NCBI GenBank assembly: GCA_964586835.1
Contig: CAZPIC010000014.1
Location: forward strand, 1 to 56,450
Direction: 5' to 3'
Length of the DNA: 56,450 nucleotides
Source: CAZLYF01 sp964586835
GTDB lineage: Bacteria > Bacillota > Clostridia > Christensenellales > Aristaeellaceae
The position numbers were made by a program, and so were the translations under genes. The notes under the pieces are model-generated. The model had not been told where the DNA came from. It saw nothing but the letters and a program-made list of their open reading frames with translations, and searched no databases. How positions within the stretch are numbered: position 1 is the stretch's first letter; each line of letters begins with the position of its first letter. Below, piece by piece: positions 1 to 8,373 of this stretch.

Positions 1-24
1 GACCCCCTTATTTCCCCTGCCCTA

Positions 25-225
25 TCAACGCTTCCGGAACATCGCAATTGCCTCTGTCACGGTTCTTCGCATATCTCTAATACTATCCTGCCACCGATCT
101 ACATAGAACCCTTGCCTCCGTGCAAATTCAGTTTGAAATCTGTCCTCTGCGCGAACCGGACAGATGACCACCCAAAGGGTGATCAGGGAGTCCTGCCTTA
201 TAAACTGTTGGCTACAAGAAAGCCA
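25..225 (-). pseudogene. possible C-terminal gene remnant, unrecognised
   Basis: The minus strand is open for about 66 codons between a stop at 226-228 and a TGA at 25-27. The last 30 codons read like ordinary protein and end ...TEAIAMFRKR. There is no ATG start in the frame, only GTG or CTG codons, so if it is real it is the tail of a decayed gene or a short GTG-start gene. I do not recognise a family. A chance open frame remains quite possible. Confidence 0.22.
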
Positions 226-476
226 TTACGCTGCGTTTTTTGCAGAGATCAAGGTGCCAGATCAGCGTCTGGCCCAGCGGAAAATTATGCGAATCTGTCT
301 GTTGAAGTGAAACAATAGGCCTTCTCCGGAGAGGCGTTGCGTATTCATTGGAATTACGATGCTTGATAAGCTTAAATAGCTCTAATAGGCGGAGGATGGG
401 TTGAGTTCGGCAGGAATCATCCTCCCATGCCGAGGGATGTGCAAACCTCTATAGGGGAGCTTGAAAAATGATCAGA

Positions 477-653
477 AAAGCACTCGCGGGGTTCGCAGGA
501 CGCGTGAAAAACTCACAGCCACATCGAGAAAGAGGGGGCGTCTGCTGCGTGAAGAGTCTATGTGGAAATGCGCTGTGTGGAGTTAAGGCAGTCAGGAAAC
601 ACTGGGGGCCAAGAGCATGTGCGGGTTTTTCTGGATGTTGTACAGGATGAGGA
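477..653 (+). repeat. dispersed repeat family 1, copy 1 (shorter copy)
   Basis: This non-coding stretch matches 47880-48169 in the same orientation. Positions 513-531 and 47918-47936 share an identical 19-mer (TCACAGCCACATCGAGAAA), preceded by a 25-nt block with about 20 matches. A second block, 585-653 against 48103-48169, aligns closely over about 68 nt. Between the blocks this copy is about 110 nt shorter. Read on the minus strand, both copies give a similar short peptide containing SRCGC followed by E or D and F, which may be a relic of coding or only a consequence of shared DNA. No transposase is nearby. Confidence 0.8.
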
Positions 654-750
654 GGATTGGATCGCCCGAAGGGAGTGCGGTCCAAAGAATGAAGCTGTCT
701 TGATGAGGATGGCGGCCATGCATAAGCCTTAGGCCGGGGCTGTGGGCTCG

Positions 751-779
751 TTGACAGGGGTCAGCGCTGGGCATATACT
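751..779 (+). promoter_or_regulatory. sigma-A type promoter for the GlsB-like gene
   Basis: TTGACA at 751-756 and TATACT at 774-779 are separated by exactly 17 bp and lie about 40 bp upstream of the start codon at 822. An AGGAGG-like ribosome binding site lies between them and the gene. This is one of the best consensus promoters in the window. Confidence 0.75.
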
Positions 780-821
780 GCGACCGTCTTCTTTTCGCGT
801 CCGATCAATAAGGAGGACCCG

Positions 822-1070
822 ATGTCCGTGATAAATTTTATCCTGTGGTTGGCCTTCGGAGGCCTTGCTGGATGGATCGCCAGGCAGCTTATGCGCGAAA
901 AAGGCAGTCTCGTGTGGAACATTGTCTTGGGCGCTGCAGGGAGCCTGATAGGGGGGTTCGTTGCGAGATTGCTGGGCATCAGCACGTCGAGGTTTAGCAT
1001 TGGCGCCTTGGCCATTGCCGTCGGCGGCGCTTGCTTAACGCTCTTTATCGTAAGAAAACTCAAAAAATAG
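822..1070 (+). CDS. GlsB/YeaQ/YmgE-family small membrane protein
   Basis: This 82-residue protein is almost entirely hydrophobic, with three predicted membrane helices at about residues 4-21, 31-52 and 59-77. It has the glycine-rich pattern of the family often labelled transglycosylase-associated (GGLAGWIAR near the N terminus, AAGSLIGGF in the middle). Members are stress-induced inner-membrane proteins of unclear biochemical function; the transglycosylase link is an annotation inheritance, not something visible here. Length is normal for the family. The start is supported by an AGGAGG-type site at about 811-817 and by a consensus promoter at 751-779. It appears to be monocistronic, converging with the kinase-like gene that ends at 1136. 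Confidence 0.85.
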   Translation: MSVINFILWLAFGGLAGWIARQLMREKGSLVWNIVLGAAGSLIGGFVARLLGISTSRFSIGALAIAVGGACLTLFIVRKLKK

Positions 1071-1135
1071 CCACTGCTCCCTTTACCTCAGGCTCGTGGA
1101 GTATGGAGCGCTTTGGGCCTGTGGCGGAGGAGTCC

Positions 1136-2338
1136 TTATGGGGAAGGCCGCTGCTCGTCCAGCAAAAGTCTGCGTGCTTTTTCTGCGACGATGAGCTCTT
1201 CGTTTGTGGCTACGACATAGACGCGCACGCTCGATCCATCGGTGGAGATCAGGCTGCCAGGCTTAGAGAGGACGTTGCGTTTTTCATCAAGGTGGAGGCC
1301 AAGGAAACCCAGGCCCTCGAGCGCGTGGGCACGCACCCTTGGGCTGTTCTCGCCGATGCCGCCCGCGAAGGCCACTGCATCCAGGCCCCCCATGGCGGCT
1401 GCATAGGCGCCGATGCCCTTTTTGACGGCGTAACAGAAGGACGATAGGGTGAGCCGGGCATCGTTGTTGCCCTTGTCTGCCGCGGCTTCGATGTCCCTCA
1501 GATCGTTGGAGAGCCCCCCAGACATCCCCAGAAAACCTCCGTTTTTGCAATAGAGGTCTTTGACTTCATCTGAGGACATTTTCAGCGACTCCATCAGGTA
1601 GAAGGAAAGAAAGGGATCCAGATCCCCCACGCGATTGTTGTGCATGAGGCCCGACTGTAGGGACAGGCCGATGGTGGTGTCGATGCTGCGCCCGTTTTTA
1701 ACTGCACAGAGCGATGAGCTGCCCCCCAGGTGGCAGACGACCAAGCGGGTAATCGGGGTTTTTTCCTGCGTGGATACCCACCGGGATACATACTCATGGG
1801 AGGCGCCGTGAGCACCATTGCGCCGTACGCCCATGGCAGCAAACTGGGGCGGCAGCGAGTAGAGGAAGGCTTCTGGCGGCATGGAGACATGGAAGCCTGT
1901 CTCGAAGGAAGCAATCATGGGAGTGCCGGGCAGGCGTTGCATAAACAGGCGGATAGCCATGAGGTAGGGCGGGTTGTGGGCGGGCATGAGAGGGCTGTAT
2001 TCCTCCATCGCGTGCAGGACTCGTTCGGTCAGCCGCTGGGTGCCTGTGATTCCCTTTGCTGCTACTGCTTTGAAGGCTACGCAAGAGATATCCGAAACCA
2101 CTCGGAGGGCACCGCGGGCTGATAGAGAATGGAGCACTGCGGCGACTGCGGAGTGGTAGTCAAGGCAGGGGGCAGTTTCCTTTCCTGAGGATCCATCGGG
2201 CAGCGACCACCGATTGACACATCCGGGCGAGCCGATTCCCTCAAAACAGCCGGAAGCCATCTCTGAAAGGTCAAGGCCGGGCCCGTAAAGCCTGTACTTG
2301 AGTGAAGTGCTCCCCACATTGCATACCAGGATGGACAC
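1136..2338 (-). CDS. acetate kinase-family protein with altered active-site motifs
   Basis: This 400-residue protein aligns with acetate/propionate/butyrate kinases (ASKHA fold) along its whole length: the N-terminal VCNVGSTSLKY motif, GAHGASH, DTTIGLSLQSGLMHNNRVGDLDP, FAGGIGENSPRVR and a C-terminal NEEL. Several normally invariant positions differ. The HRVVHGG loop reads FKAVAAKG, so the substrate-binding His/Arg pair is lost. The catalytic-region FDTAFH reads FETGFH, placing Glu where the catalytic Asp sits. The GNGSS loop reads GGSSS. The Arg of the NNRVGDLDP motif is kept. It may phosphorylate another acid or have lost acetate kinase activity. The start is GTG with a GGGGAGGGAG site upstream. 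Transcription diverges from the inositol operon. Confidence 0.8.
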   Translation of the reverse strand: MSILVCNVGSTSLKYRLYGPGLDLSEMASGCFEGIGSPGCVNRWSLPDGSSGKETAPCLDYHSAVAAVLHSLSARGALRVVSDISCVAFKAVAAKGITGTQRLTERVLHAMEEYSPLMPAHNPPYLMAIRLFMQRLPGTPMIASFETGFHVSMPPEAFLYSLPPQFAAMGVRRNGAHGASHEYVSRWVSTQEKTPITRLVVCHLGGSSSLCAVKNGRSIDTTIGLSLQSGLMHNNRVGDLDPFLSFYLMESLKMSSDEVKDLYCKNGGFLGMSGGLSNDLRDIEAAADKGNNDARLTLSSFCYAVKKGIGAYAAAMGGLDAVAFAGGIGENSPRVRAHALEGLGFLGLHLDEKRNVLSKPGSLISTDGSSVRVYVVATNEELIVAEKARRLLLDEQRPSP

Positions 2339-2399
2339 TGTCTAGCTCCCTCCCCTGCGATCCACGGTTGTCCTTGCGCATGCGGTTTCTTTGCGAGTC

Positions 2400-2429
2400 A
2401 TTATGAAGGCCGGACACGAAAAAAGTCAA
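2400..2429 (-). promoter_or_regulatory. promoter for the acetate kinase-like gene
   Basis: Read on the minus strand, TTGACT (2429-2424) and CATAAT (2405-2400) are separated by 18 bp, about 60 bp upstream of the GTG start at 2338. Each hexamer matches 5 of 6 consensus bases. Confidence 0.55.
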
Positions 2430-2790
2430 GGAGAGAGCGCTGAGGCTATTGCGCTGCGAATGTTCACAGACATCAAGTCCCCGATTCAGCTGCAATTGAT
2501 AGAATCACTGCGATGTTTTGTCTATTGAAGTAAGTGAACATAATTTCTTTGAAAGAAGTAGAATTGAAATGCAATATGAATTACGTGTTTTGAAATTCTA
2601 AATCTTCTAATACGGGTTAGGCTTGTAACTTTTGCTAGCTTATCCACGGATGACGCACTCTGGATCGGATTTCGCATCCACTCAGGCTTCTTTTTCCGAA
2701 TCCTTCTACAGGCCATCCTCAGCGGGATGCTCAGCCCAAGCCTTGTTCTCACGTATACGGCTTCCTTTTTCATTCTCTGAGCATACTCGA
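2430..2790. other. AT-rich intergenic region, nothing recognised
   Basis: This stretch is clearly more AT-rich than the flanking genes, especially 2520-2640. A minus-strand frame of 83 codons at 2522-2773 is rich in Arg, Lys and Ile and has no family resemblance that I can see. I treat it as non-coding spacer between two divergent transcription units. Confidence 0.5.
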
Positions 2791-2792
2791 TT

Positions 2793-2816
2793 CGTGCTCG
2801 TTCTTAATGAGGCACG
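2793..2816. promoter_or_regulatory. imperfect inverted repeat, candidate operator of the inositol operon
   Basis: CGTGCTC at 2793-2799 is mirrored by GAGGCACG at 2809-2816, with one extra G on the right arm. It ends 8 bp upstream of the -35 box at 2825. Its position suits a transcription factor site, but the regulator is not encoded in the window and the match could be chance. Confidence 0.3.
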
Positions 2817-2824
2817 ACTCAGTC

Positions 2825-2853
2825 TTGACAGAAGGTAAGCTGTTCACTATGAT
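2825..2853 (+). promoter_or_regulatory. consensus promoter of the inositol-type operon
   Basis: TTGACA at 2825-2830 and TATGAT at 2848-2853 are spaced by 17 bp. The implied start near 2860 gives a leader of about 138 nt before the substrate-binding protein gene at 2998. Confidence 0.75.
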
Positions 2854-2997
2854 AGGCACAGAGGAACAGAAACAGGGATGCTGCGGTTTCCGCGTGTACA
2901 TTTGGTTGTTGACGCAATGAAAGGGGACCCTACAGACCTTCATCCGTGGCAGGAAGCGGGAACGCCCGCTTTGGCAATACATGAAAGGGGACGGAAA

Positions 2998-3915
2998 ATG
3001 AAAAGGATACTGGCTTGCCTGTTGTCATTGGCACTGATGCTCGGACTAGCCCCCGCATTTGCGGCAGAGGGCGCATTCACGATTGTTGTGAACTTAAAGA
3101 CGCTATCAAGCGAATACTGGCAGACGGTCAAAGGAGGGATTGACGAGGCAGCGGAAGAACTCGGTCTCTTCATCGATGTTCAAGGCCCCGCAGCTGAAAC
3201 GGAGATCGCTGAACAAGTCCAGCAGCTGGAGACGCAGATGGCCGCCGGGCCGGACGCCATCATCATCGCCCCGCTGGATGGTGACGCCGTGATCGGGGCG
3301 ATCTCGTCCACTGGCTACAAAGGGATTGTCGTTTTCTGTGATACGGACTGCGCCTATGAGGATAAAACCTCTTTTGTGGGAACCTCAAACCAGATTGCTG
3401 CCCATTCCGGTGGTGTGTACGGCATTGAGCTTGTAGGGAAAGACAAGGCTCAAGCCCTCATCATCTACGGCCAGGAAGGGGACAATACCTCCAACCTGCG
3501 CAAAGCCGGCTATGTTCAGGCACTTGAGGAGGCGGGGCTCCAGCCGGTGGCCCAGCTATCGGGAAACAACACGACCGATGGTGCGACCCGCGTCATGGAA
3601 GATCAGATTGTCGCCCATCCGGAGATCAACCTTGTACTGTGCCACAACGACGATACGGCCATCGGCGTCCTGAATGCCGTCAAGGCTGCGGGCGTTGAGG
3701 GCGTCACCATCCTTGGCTTTGACGGAAACCAGTCTGCCATCGAGCTGATCGCTACAGGAGATCTGGCCGGAACAGTCGCGCAGCAGCCCAGGCTCATGGG
3801 CTACCTGTCGGTTATGACTGCGTTTGCGGCTCTGAATGGAGAATCTGTAGACGAGAACGTCGTTGTCGACACGGTAATCATCGATGCGGCCAATTACGAA
3901 GACTATCTTAAGTAG
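2998..3915 (+). CDS. sugar/polyol ABC transporter, substrate-binding protein
   Basis: This 305-residue protein has a type I signal peptide (MKRILACLLSLALMLG then APAFAA, cleavage near residue 22) followed by a periplasmic-binding fold of the ribose/galactose/inositol class. Visible family features include SEYWQTVKGGIDEAAEELG near the N terminus, ETQMAAGPDAIIIAPLDGDAV, the hinge region around LVLCHNDDTAIGVLNAVKAAG, and ILGFDGNQSAIELI. It would capture the substrate outside the membrane for the ATPase and permease encoded next. An in-frame ATG exists at 2878, but only 2998 puts the signal peptide at the N terminus, with AAGGGGACGG just upstream. There is no lipobox Cys, unlike most Gram-positive homologues. 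Given the iol genes downstream, myo-inositol or a related cyclitol is the likely ligand (inference). Confidence 0.9.
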   Translation: MKRILACLLSLALMLGLAPAFAAEGAFTIVVNLKTLSSEYWQTVKGGIDEAAEELGLFIDVQGPAAETEIAEQVQQLETQMAAGPDAIIIAPLDGDAVIGAISSTGYKGIVVFCDTDCAYEDKTSFVGTSNQIAAHSGGVYGIELVGKDKAQALIIYGQEGDNTSNLRKAGYVQALEEAGLQPVAQLSGNNTTDGATRVMEDQIVAHPEINLVLCHNDDTAIGVLNAVKAAGVEGVTILGFDGNQSAIELIATGDLAGTVAQQPRLMGYLSVMTAFAALNGESVDENVVVDTVIIDAANYEDYLK

Positions 3916-3975
3916 ACCTTCGGAGCCTGGCCGGCGAGATAAGCGGGATCCTATCTGACGGGGCAACGACCCTGA

Positions 3976-4005
3976 GGTGGTCCGGAGAGGCATCCCCGGA
4001 CCACC
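3976..4005 (+). promoter_or_regulatory. mRNA hairpin between binding-protein and ATPase genes
   Basis: A perfect 10-bp stem, GGTGGTCCGG (3976-3985) with CCGGACCACC (3996-4005), encloses a 10-nt loop. Only a short GTTTG follows, so it is a poor terminator. A hairpin here probably protects the binding-protein part of the transcript or gives partial termination, a common way to make more binding protein than membrane components. Confidence 0.6.
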
Positions 4006-4069
4006 GTTTGCTGCGACGCGCAGGCTGCGAAAACTCAGGCACTGCTGCGGGGAAACGAGGTGTGGCGTC

Positions 4070-5575
4070 ATGCCTGGATACGTTGTAGAAACGAAGAATC
4101 TGACCAAGAAGTTTCCAGGTGTGGTAGCCCTGCGCAACATGCATCTTGAGGTTCTGCCGGGAGAAATCCACGGGCTCGTCGGAGAAAACGGCGCTGGGAA
4201 ATCAACGTTAATCAAGGTTTTAACGGGCGTGTACATGCCGGAAGAAGGCCAGATCCTGGTGGAGGGCAAAGAGGTTTCCTTCAAAGACCCTGTGCAGGCG
4301 CAAAACGCCGGTATTTCTTGCGTATACCAAGAACTCAATATTGTGAAGATGCTTCCGATTGTCGACAATGTGTTCATGGGCAGAAAAGTGAAAAACAGGC
4401 TGGGCTTGCTGGACTATCCGCGTATGCATGCTGAAGCTCATGAGGCACTGGGTGCACTCGGGCATCCGGAGATCGACACGAGGACCGAGTGTGGGAAGCT
4501 GGGGATTGGGTTGCAGCAGATGGTTGAGATCGCCAAAGCGCTCTCAGCAAAAGCGAAACTGATCATCATGGACGAGCCGACCTCCTCCCTGGGGGAGCAG
4601 GAAGTGCGTCAACTGATGGAGACTGTCAGAAAACTCAAGGCCAGGGGTATCGCCATCCTCTTTGTATCACACAAGCTGGAGGAACTCTTTGAGCTCTGCG
4701 ATCGTGTGACGGTCATGAGAGACGGGGAACACATCTTGACGGATGACGTGGCGAACCTCACGCAGGACACGCTGATTCGTGCGATGGTGGGCAGAGCGGT
4801 CGACAACCACTTTCCCAAGGAAGCCGGTGTGCGGGGAGAATGCTTTTTGAAGGTGGAAAACCTGAGCGCTGCGGGTGTGCTCCGGAGTATAAGCTTTGAG
4901 GCTTATGGCGGCGAGATCCTTGCCTTCGCGGGCTTAGTGGGCGCCGGGCGCACGGAAACCATGCGCGCGATCTTCGCGGCGGACAAGGCGGATAGCGGGG
5001 ATATCTACATCAGGGGGAAGAAGGTCTCTATTCGAAACCCCGGCCAGGCGATCCGCCACGGGATCGCCTTCCTGACGGAAGATCGAAAAGGCCAGGGCTT
5101 GGTGCTGTCGGAACATGTCAAGACCAACCTGATCCTTGCCAGCATCCGAAACTTTCGGCGCAGGGTGCTTCTAAACCATCACAGGATCCGTGCGGTGAGC
5201 GAAGAGAACGTCCGGGCTCTGCGTATCAGGACGCCCTCCGTGGATGAGGTTGTGATGCAACTCTCCGGTGGCAACCAGCAGAAGGTCGTCATTGGCAAGT
5301 GGATCAACTGCGATGCGGATATCTACTTATTTGACGAGCCCACGCGTGGTATCGATGTAGGCGCCAAGGTTGAGGTATACAACGTGATGAACAGGCTGGT
5401 CAAACAGGGGAAGTGCATTATCATGGTCTCATCCGAGCTGCCGGAAGTGCTTGGCATGGCCGATCGCGTGGTCGTGATGCGCAGAGGGCGCATCATGGCC
5501 CGGATTGATCGCGAAAGCAGTCATTTCAATCAGGATGACATCATGAAAGCCGCGTGGGGAGGCCAGATCGCATGA
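4070..5575 (+). CDS. sugar/polyol ABC transporter, duplicated ATP-binding subunit (RbsA/MglA type)
   Basis: This 501-residue protein has two tandem ABC domains. The first carries Walker A GENGAGKST, a Q-loop in VYQELNIV, a signature-like LGIGLQQMVEIAKAL, Walker B IIMDEPTSSL and an H-loop in FVSHKLEE. The second has a degenerate P-loop (GLVGAGRTE), then LSGGNQQKVVIGKWI and YLFDEPTRGIDVGAK, as is usual for this family. It energises uptake of the ligand bound by the preceding protein. The start chosen at 4070 (MPGYVVETKNLTK) has GAGG nine bases upstream; an in-frame upstream codon at 3977 lies inside the hairpin and is unlikely. It overlaps the permease gene by 4 bases. Confidence 0.95.
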   Translation: MPGYVVETKNLTKKFPGVVALRNMHLEVLPGEIHGLVGENGAGKSTLIKVLTGVYMPEEGQILVEGKEVSFKDPVQAQNAGISCVYQELNIVKMLPIVDNVFMGRKVKNRLGLLDYPRMHAEAHEALGALGHPEIDTRTECGKLGIGLQQMVEIAKALSAKAKLIIMDEPTSSLGEQEVRQLMETVRKLKARGIAILFVSHKLEELFELCDRVTVMRDGEHILTDDVANLTQDTLIRAMVGRAVDNHFPKEAGVRGECFLKVENLSAAGVLRSISFEAYGGEILAFAGLVGAGRTETMRAIFAADKADSGDIYIRGKKVSIRNPGQAIRHGIAFLTEDRKGQGLVLSEHVKTNLILASIRNFRRRVLLNHHRIRAVSEENVRALRIRTPSVDEVVMQLSGGNQQKVVIGKWINCDADIYLFDEPTRGIDVGAKVEVYNVMNRLVKQGKCIIMVSSELPEVLGMADRVVVMRRGRIMARIDRESSHFNQDDIMKAAWGGQIA

Positions 5576-6609
5576 CACAAAGTGGAGTAAAAAAGAAGAC
5601 GGCCGTCGGAGATATCCTGATGAAGCTGGGGCCTCTGCTTGTACTGGCCATCCTGTACACTGTATTTACTCTATCCCGGCAGGGCAGGTTTCTGACGATG
5701 TCCAACCAGATGAACATCCTGAAGCAGACCGCGGTCAACTGCCTTATCGGAAGCGGAATGCTCCTGGCGCTGATCACTGCGGGCATCGACCTGTCTGTAG
5801 GCTACAACGCCATCCTGGCTACCTGCGTCATTGGTGTTTTGATGCAGGACTTTGGCATTACCAGCGCCTTCATCCTGATCCCCGCCGCTGTGCTTGTCTC
5901 CACAGCGGCAGGCTTTCTCAACGGGACGCTGCTAACGCGGCTGGATCTTCCCCACCCCTTTGTCTCCACCCTGGGCATGAAGAATGTTCTTTGGGGGATC
6001 GCACTGCTCATCACATCGTCAAAAACCATAGGTTTTACGAACAAAGGGATAGATGGCGTGTTGTGGATCGGCAGGCAGACCTTTGACATCCAGCTTTTTG
6101 GCGTGAAGCTGCTGACTGGGTTTCCCATGAGCTTCATCCTGGTGATCATTGTCTATCTTGTGTTCGGCGTCTTTTTAAACCATACGGCGCTTGGCCGCCA
6201 GATCTACTGCGTGGGGGGCAATCCGGAGGCCGCGAGGTTATCCGGGATCCGCTCTAAGGATGTGCTCACGGTTGTCTATACGATTTCCGGATTCATGTGC
6301 GGCATTGCGGGGGTTGTTATTGCCGGGAGGCTCAATACCGCCAACACAGCCTCTGCGGCCACCTACGACACGGACGCCATCGCAGCATGCATCATCGGTG
6401 GCGCCTCCTTCCGGGGAGGCAAGGGCACGATCTGGGGTACACTTTTAGGCGCACTCCTGATATCCACCATCCGAAACGGCCTGAACCTGTTCAGTGCCGG
6501 CAACGACATACAGTACATTGTCATCGGCTCGGTGATCATCACTGCCGTCACAATTGACGTGACGCGCGGAAAACTGGAGGCCCGGGCACGCCGCTTAGCA
6601 GCGGTGTGA
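5572..6609 (+). CDS. sugar/polyol ABC transporter, permease (RbsC type)
   Basis: This 345-residue membrane protein has about 8-10 hydrophobic helices. Family motifs include LITAGIDLSVGYNAI near residue 70 and, in the C-terminal half, GGNPEAARLSGIR and ACIIGGASFRGGKGTIWGTLLGAL. It forms the membrane channel of the importer with the preceding ATPase. The ATG at 5572 overlaps the ATPase stop codon (ATGA), indicating translational coupling. The hydrophilic N terminus (MTQSGVKKK) precedes the first helix, which supports this start. Confidence 0.93.
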   Translation: MTQSGVKKKTAVGDILMKLGPLLVLAILYTVFTLSRQGRFLTMSNQMNILKQTAVNCLIGSGMLLALITAGIDLSVGYNAILATCVIGVLMQDFGITSAFILIPAAVLVSTAAGFLNGTLLTRLDLPHPFVSTLGMKNVLWGIALLITSSKTIGFTNKGIDGVLWIGRQTFDIQLFGVKLLTGFPMSFILVIIVYLVFGVFLNHTALGRQIYCVGGNPEAARLSGIRSKDVLTVVYTISGFMCGIAGVVIAGRLNTANTASAATYDTDAIAACIIGGASFRGGKGTIWGTLLGALLISTIRNGLNLFSAGNDIQYIVIGSVIITAVTIDVTRGKLEARARRLAAV

Positions 6610-6648
6610 CACTGCGCGGGTCCTCGGCATTGTAAAGGAGGAAACTGC

Positions 6649-7548
6649 GTGTTTGACAGGCAAAAAGTCTTTCTGGGGATCGCACCCATCGGCTGGTGCA
6701 ACGACGACATGCCGGAACTTGGAGCAGAAAACACCTTTCGCCAGATTGTCAGTGAAATGGCCTTGGCCGGTTTTACGGGCTGTGAGATTGGCAACAAATA
6801 TCCCTCGGATCCGGCCGTGCTCAAACGCGAGCTGGACTTGCGGGGACTCAGGGTGGCATCCAGATGGTTTTCAAGCTTTCTCCTGACGCAGCCCCTTGCA
6901 CGGGTGAGGGAGGCCTTCGTTGGGGAGCTTGAATTTCTTGCGGCGTTGGGGGCTGATCGTATCAACGTCTCGGAACAGAGCTACTCTATTCAAGGAAAAC
7001 CCGACGTGCCTGTCCTTGAGGATACCCGGTACGTGATGGACGATGGGGAATGGGATCTTCTTCTCGGCGGGCTTGACAGCCTGGGCAGGGTGGCAACAGA
7101 GCGGGGCTTCAAGCTCTGCTACCACCATCATATGGGCACTGTCGTGCAGACCGCGAGGGAAACTTCCAGGATGCTCTCGGAAACGGACCCCGCCCACGTC
7201 TTTTTGTGCTACGATACGGGTCACTTTACCTTTGCTGGAGACGACCCCCTTGAGGTGCTCAGGCAGCATGCGGGCAGGGTGGGACACGTGCATCTGAAGG
7301 ACATGCGCCGGGAGATTGTCGACCGTGTTCGGGCTGAGCGCTGGAGTTTTCTGAAGGCGGTCCGTGAAGGGGCTTTCACAGTGCCTGGTGACGGGTGTGT
7401 GGACTTTGATCCCATCCTGACGCTGCTCGCTGACGCGGGGTATGAGGGATGGCTCCTGGTCGAGGCGGAACAGGATCCAGCCAAGGCTGATCCGCTTGAA
7501 TACGCCATGAAGGCGCGCGCCTTCATCCGGGAACACGCGGGACTGTAG
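6649..7548 (+). CDS. iolE: inosose dehydratase (2-keto-myo-inositol dehydratase)
   Basis: This 299-residue protein is a TIM-barrel member of the xylose-isomerase-like/AP endonuclease 2 superfamily, matching IolE: APIGWCNDDMPELG near the N terminus, GFTGCEIGNKYP, CYHHHMGTVVQT, CYDTGHFTFAGDDP, GHVHLKDMR and the C-terminal LLVEAEQDPAKADPLEY. The His/Asp/Glu metal ligands are present. It dehydrates scyllo-inosose to the trihydroxycyclohexane-1,2-dione. The start is GTG at 6649, well supported by AAGGAGG at 6636-6642. Transcription follows the permease after 39 nt, and iolB follows after 12 nt. Confidence 0.93.
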   Translation: MFDRQKVFLGIAPIGWCNDDMPELGAENTFRQIVSEMALAGFTGCEIGNKYPSDPAVLKRELDLRGLRVASRWFSSFLLTQPLARVREAFVGELEFLAALGADRINVSEQSYSIQGKPDVPVLEDTRYVMDDGEWDLLLGGLDSLGRVATERGFKLCYHHHMGTVVQTARETSRMLSETDPAHVFLCYDTGHFTFAGDDPLEVLRQHAGRVGHVHLKDMRREIVDRVRAERWSFLKAVREGAFTVPGDGCVDFDPILTLLADAGYEGWLLVEAEQDPAKADPLEYAMKARAFIREHAGL

Positions 7549-7560
7549 AAAGGAGATCTG

Positions 7561-8373
7561 ATGGCATACCTGCAACCGACGATAGGACCGGGCTACAACC
7601 CCTATCTGACCGTGGAGGGGCATCCGGCGACGGGCATGGATGTGGGCCTACTTGTTTTAGAGGAAGGGGAGACCTTCCACGGTGGGGAAGCTGGCAAGGA
7701 AACCGTTTGTCTGCTCCTTGAGGGGGAAGTCCTCTTCGCCTGGGACGGAGAATCACAGCAAGCCTCGCGCCGAAACCCCTTTCTGGATGAAGCGACCTGC
7801 CTGCACACAGGACCCGGGTGTAGTTTCAAGCTCCGGGGCCTCAGCCATTGCGAGCTGTATCTTCAGGCAGTGCCACAGGACAAGCCCTTTGAAAGCAGGC
7901 TCTATACCCCGTCTGATGTGGTGGTCCAGCATGCTGGAAACCGGGGAGAACTGCATGGCGCGATGCGGCGGGAGATCAAGACAATGTTTGACCATGAATC
8001 GGCGCCTTGGTCGGGCATGGTACTGGGAGAGGTGCTCAACTTCCCGGGCAAGTGGTCCAGCTACCCACCCCACCACCACCCCCAGCCGGAGGTATACTTC
8101 CATCGCTTTGACCGCCCCCAGGGCTTTGGCGCGAGCTTCGCCGACGGTGAGGTGCATGTGTCGCGAAGCAACGGCCTGACCGTCATCACTCATGGCTTTC
8201 ATTCCCAGGTCGCCGCGCCGGGCTACGCGATGTGCTACGTCTGGGGGATCCGCCATCTGGAGGGCAACCCATGGCGAAAGACGCGGATCGACGATCCTGA
8301 GCACGCGTGGCTCTGGCAGGACGACGCCAACGATCGAATTTTAAGCTTGGAGGAGAACGAATGCACAGTGTAA
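7561..8373 (+). CDS. iolB: 5-deoxy-glucuronate isomerase
   Basis: This 270-residue, two-domain cupin protein carries the IolB signature region SSYPPHHHPQPEVYFHRFDRPQGF around residues 162-186; the clustered His and the Glu are the metal ligands of the C-terminal cupin. In the inositol pathway it converts 5-deoxy-D-glucuronate to 5-dehydro-2-deoxy-D-gluconate (DKG). The start follows AAAGGAG at about 7549-7555. The gene overlaps iolD by 13 bases. It is the last conventional inositol-pathway enzyme in the operon: the usual DKG kinase (IolC) and aldolase (IolJ) do not occur anywhere in this window. Confidence 0.92.
   Translation: MAYLQPTIGPGYNPYLTVEGHPATGMDVGLLVLEEGETFHGGEAGKETVCLLLEGEVLFAWDGESQQASRRNPFLDEATCLHTGPGCSFKLRGLSHCELYLQAVPQDKPFESRLYTPSDVVVQHAGNRGELHGAMRREIKTMFDHESAPWSGMVLGEVLNFPGKWSSYPPHHHPQPEVYFHRFDRPQGFGASFADGEVHVSRSNGLTVITHGFHSQVAAPGYAMCYVWGIRHLEGNPWRKTRIDDPEHAWLWQDDANDRILSLEENECTV

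Noticed and set aside
449..685. Cys-rich 78-codon minus-strand frame (and the similar frame at 47866-48120)
   Set aside because: The resemblance between the two peptides is explained by the underlying dispersed repeat. The frames start and end at different places and lack ribosome binding sites, so I annotate the repeat and not a gene.
2522..2773. 83-codon minus-strand frame in the AT-rich region
   Set aside because: Very basic composition, no motif, no convincing ribosome binding site; it lies between two divergent promoters.
2878..2997. Longer N terminus for the first substrate-binding protein
   Set aside because: The extra 40 residues would bury the signal peptide, and a good ribosome binding site precedes the ATG at 2998.
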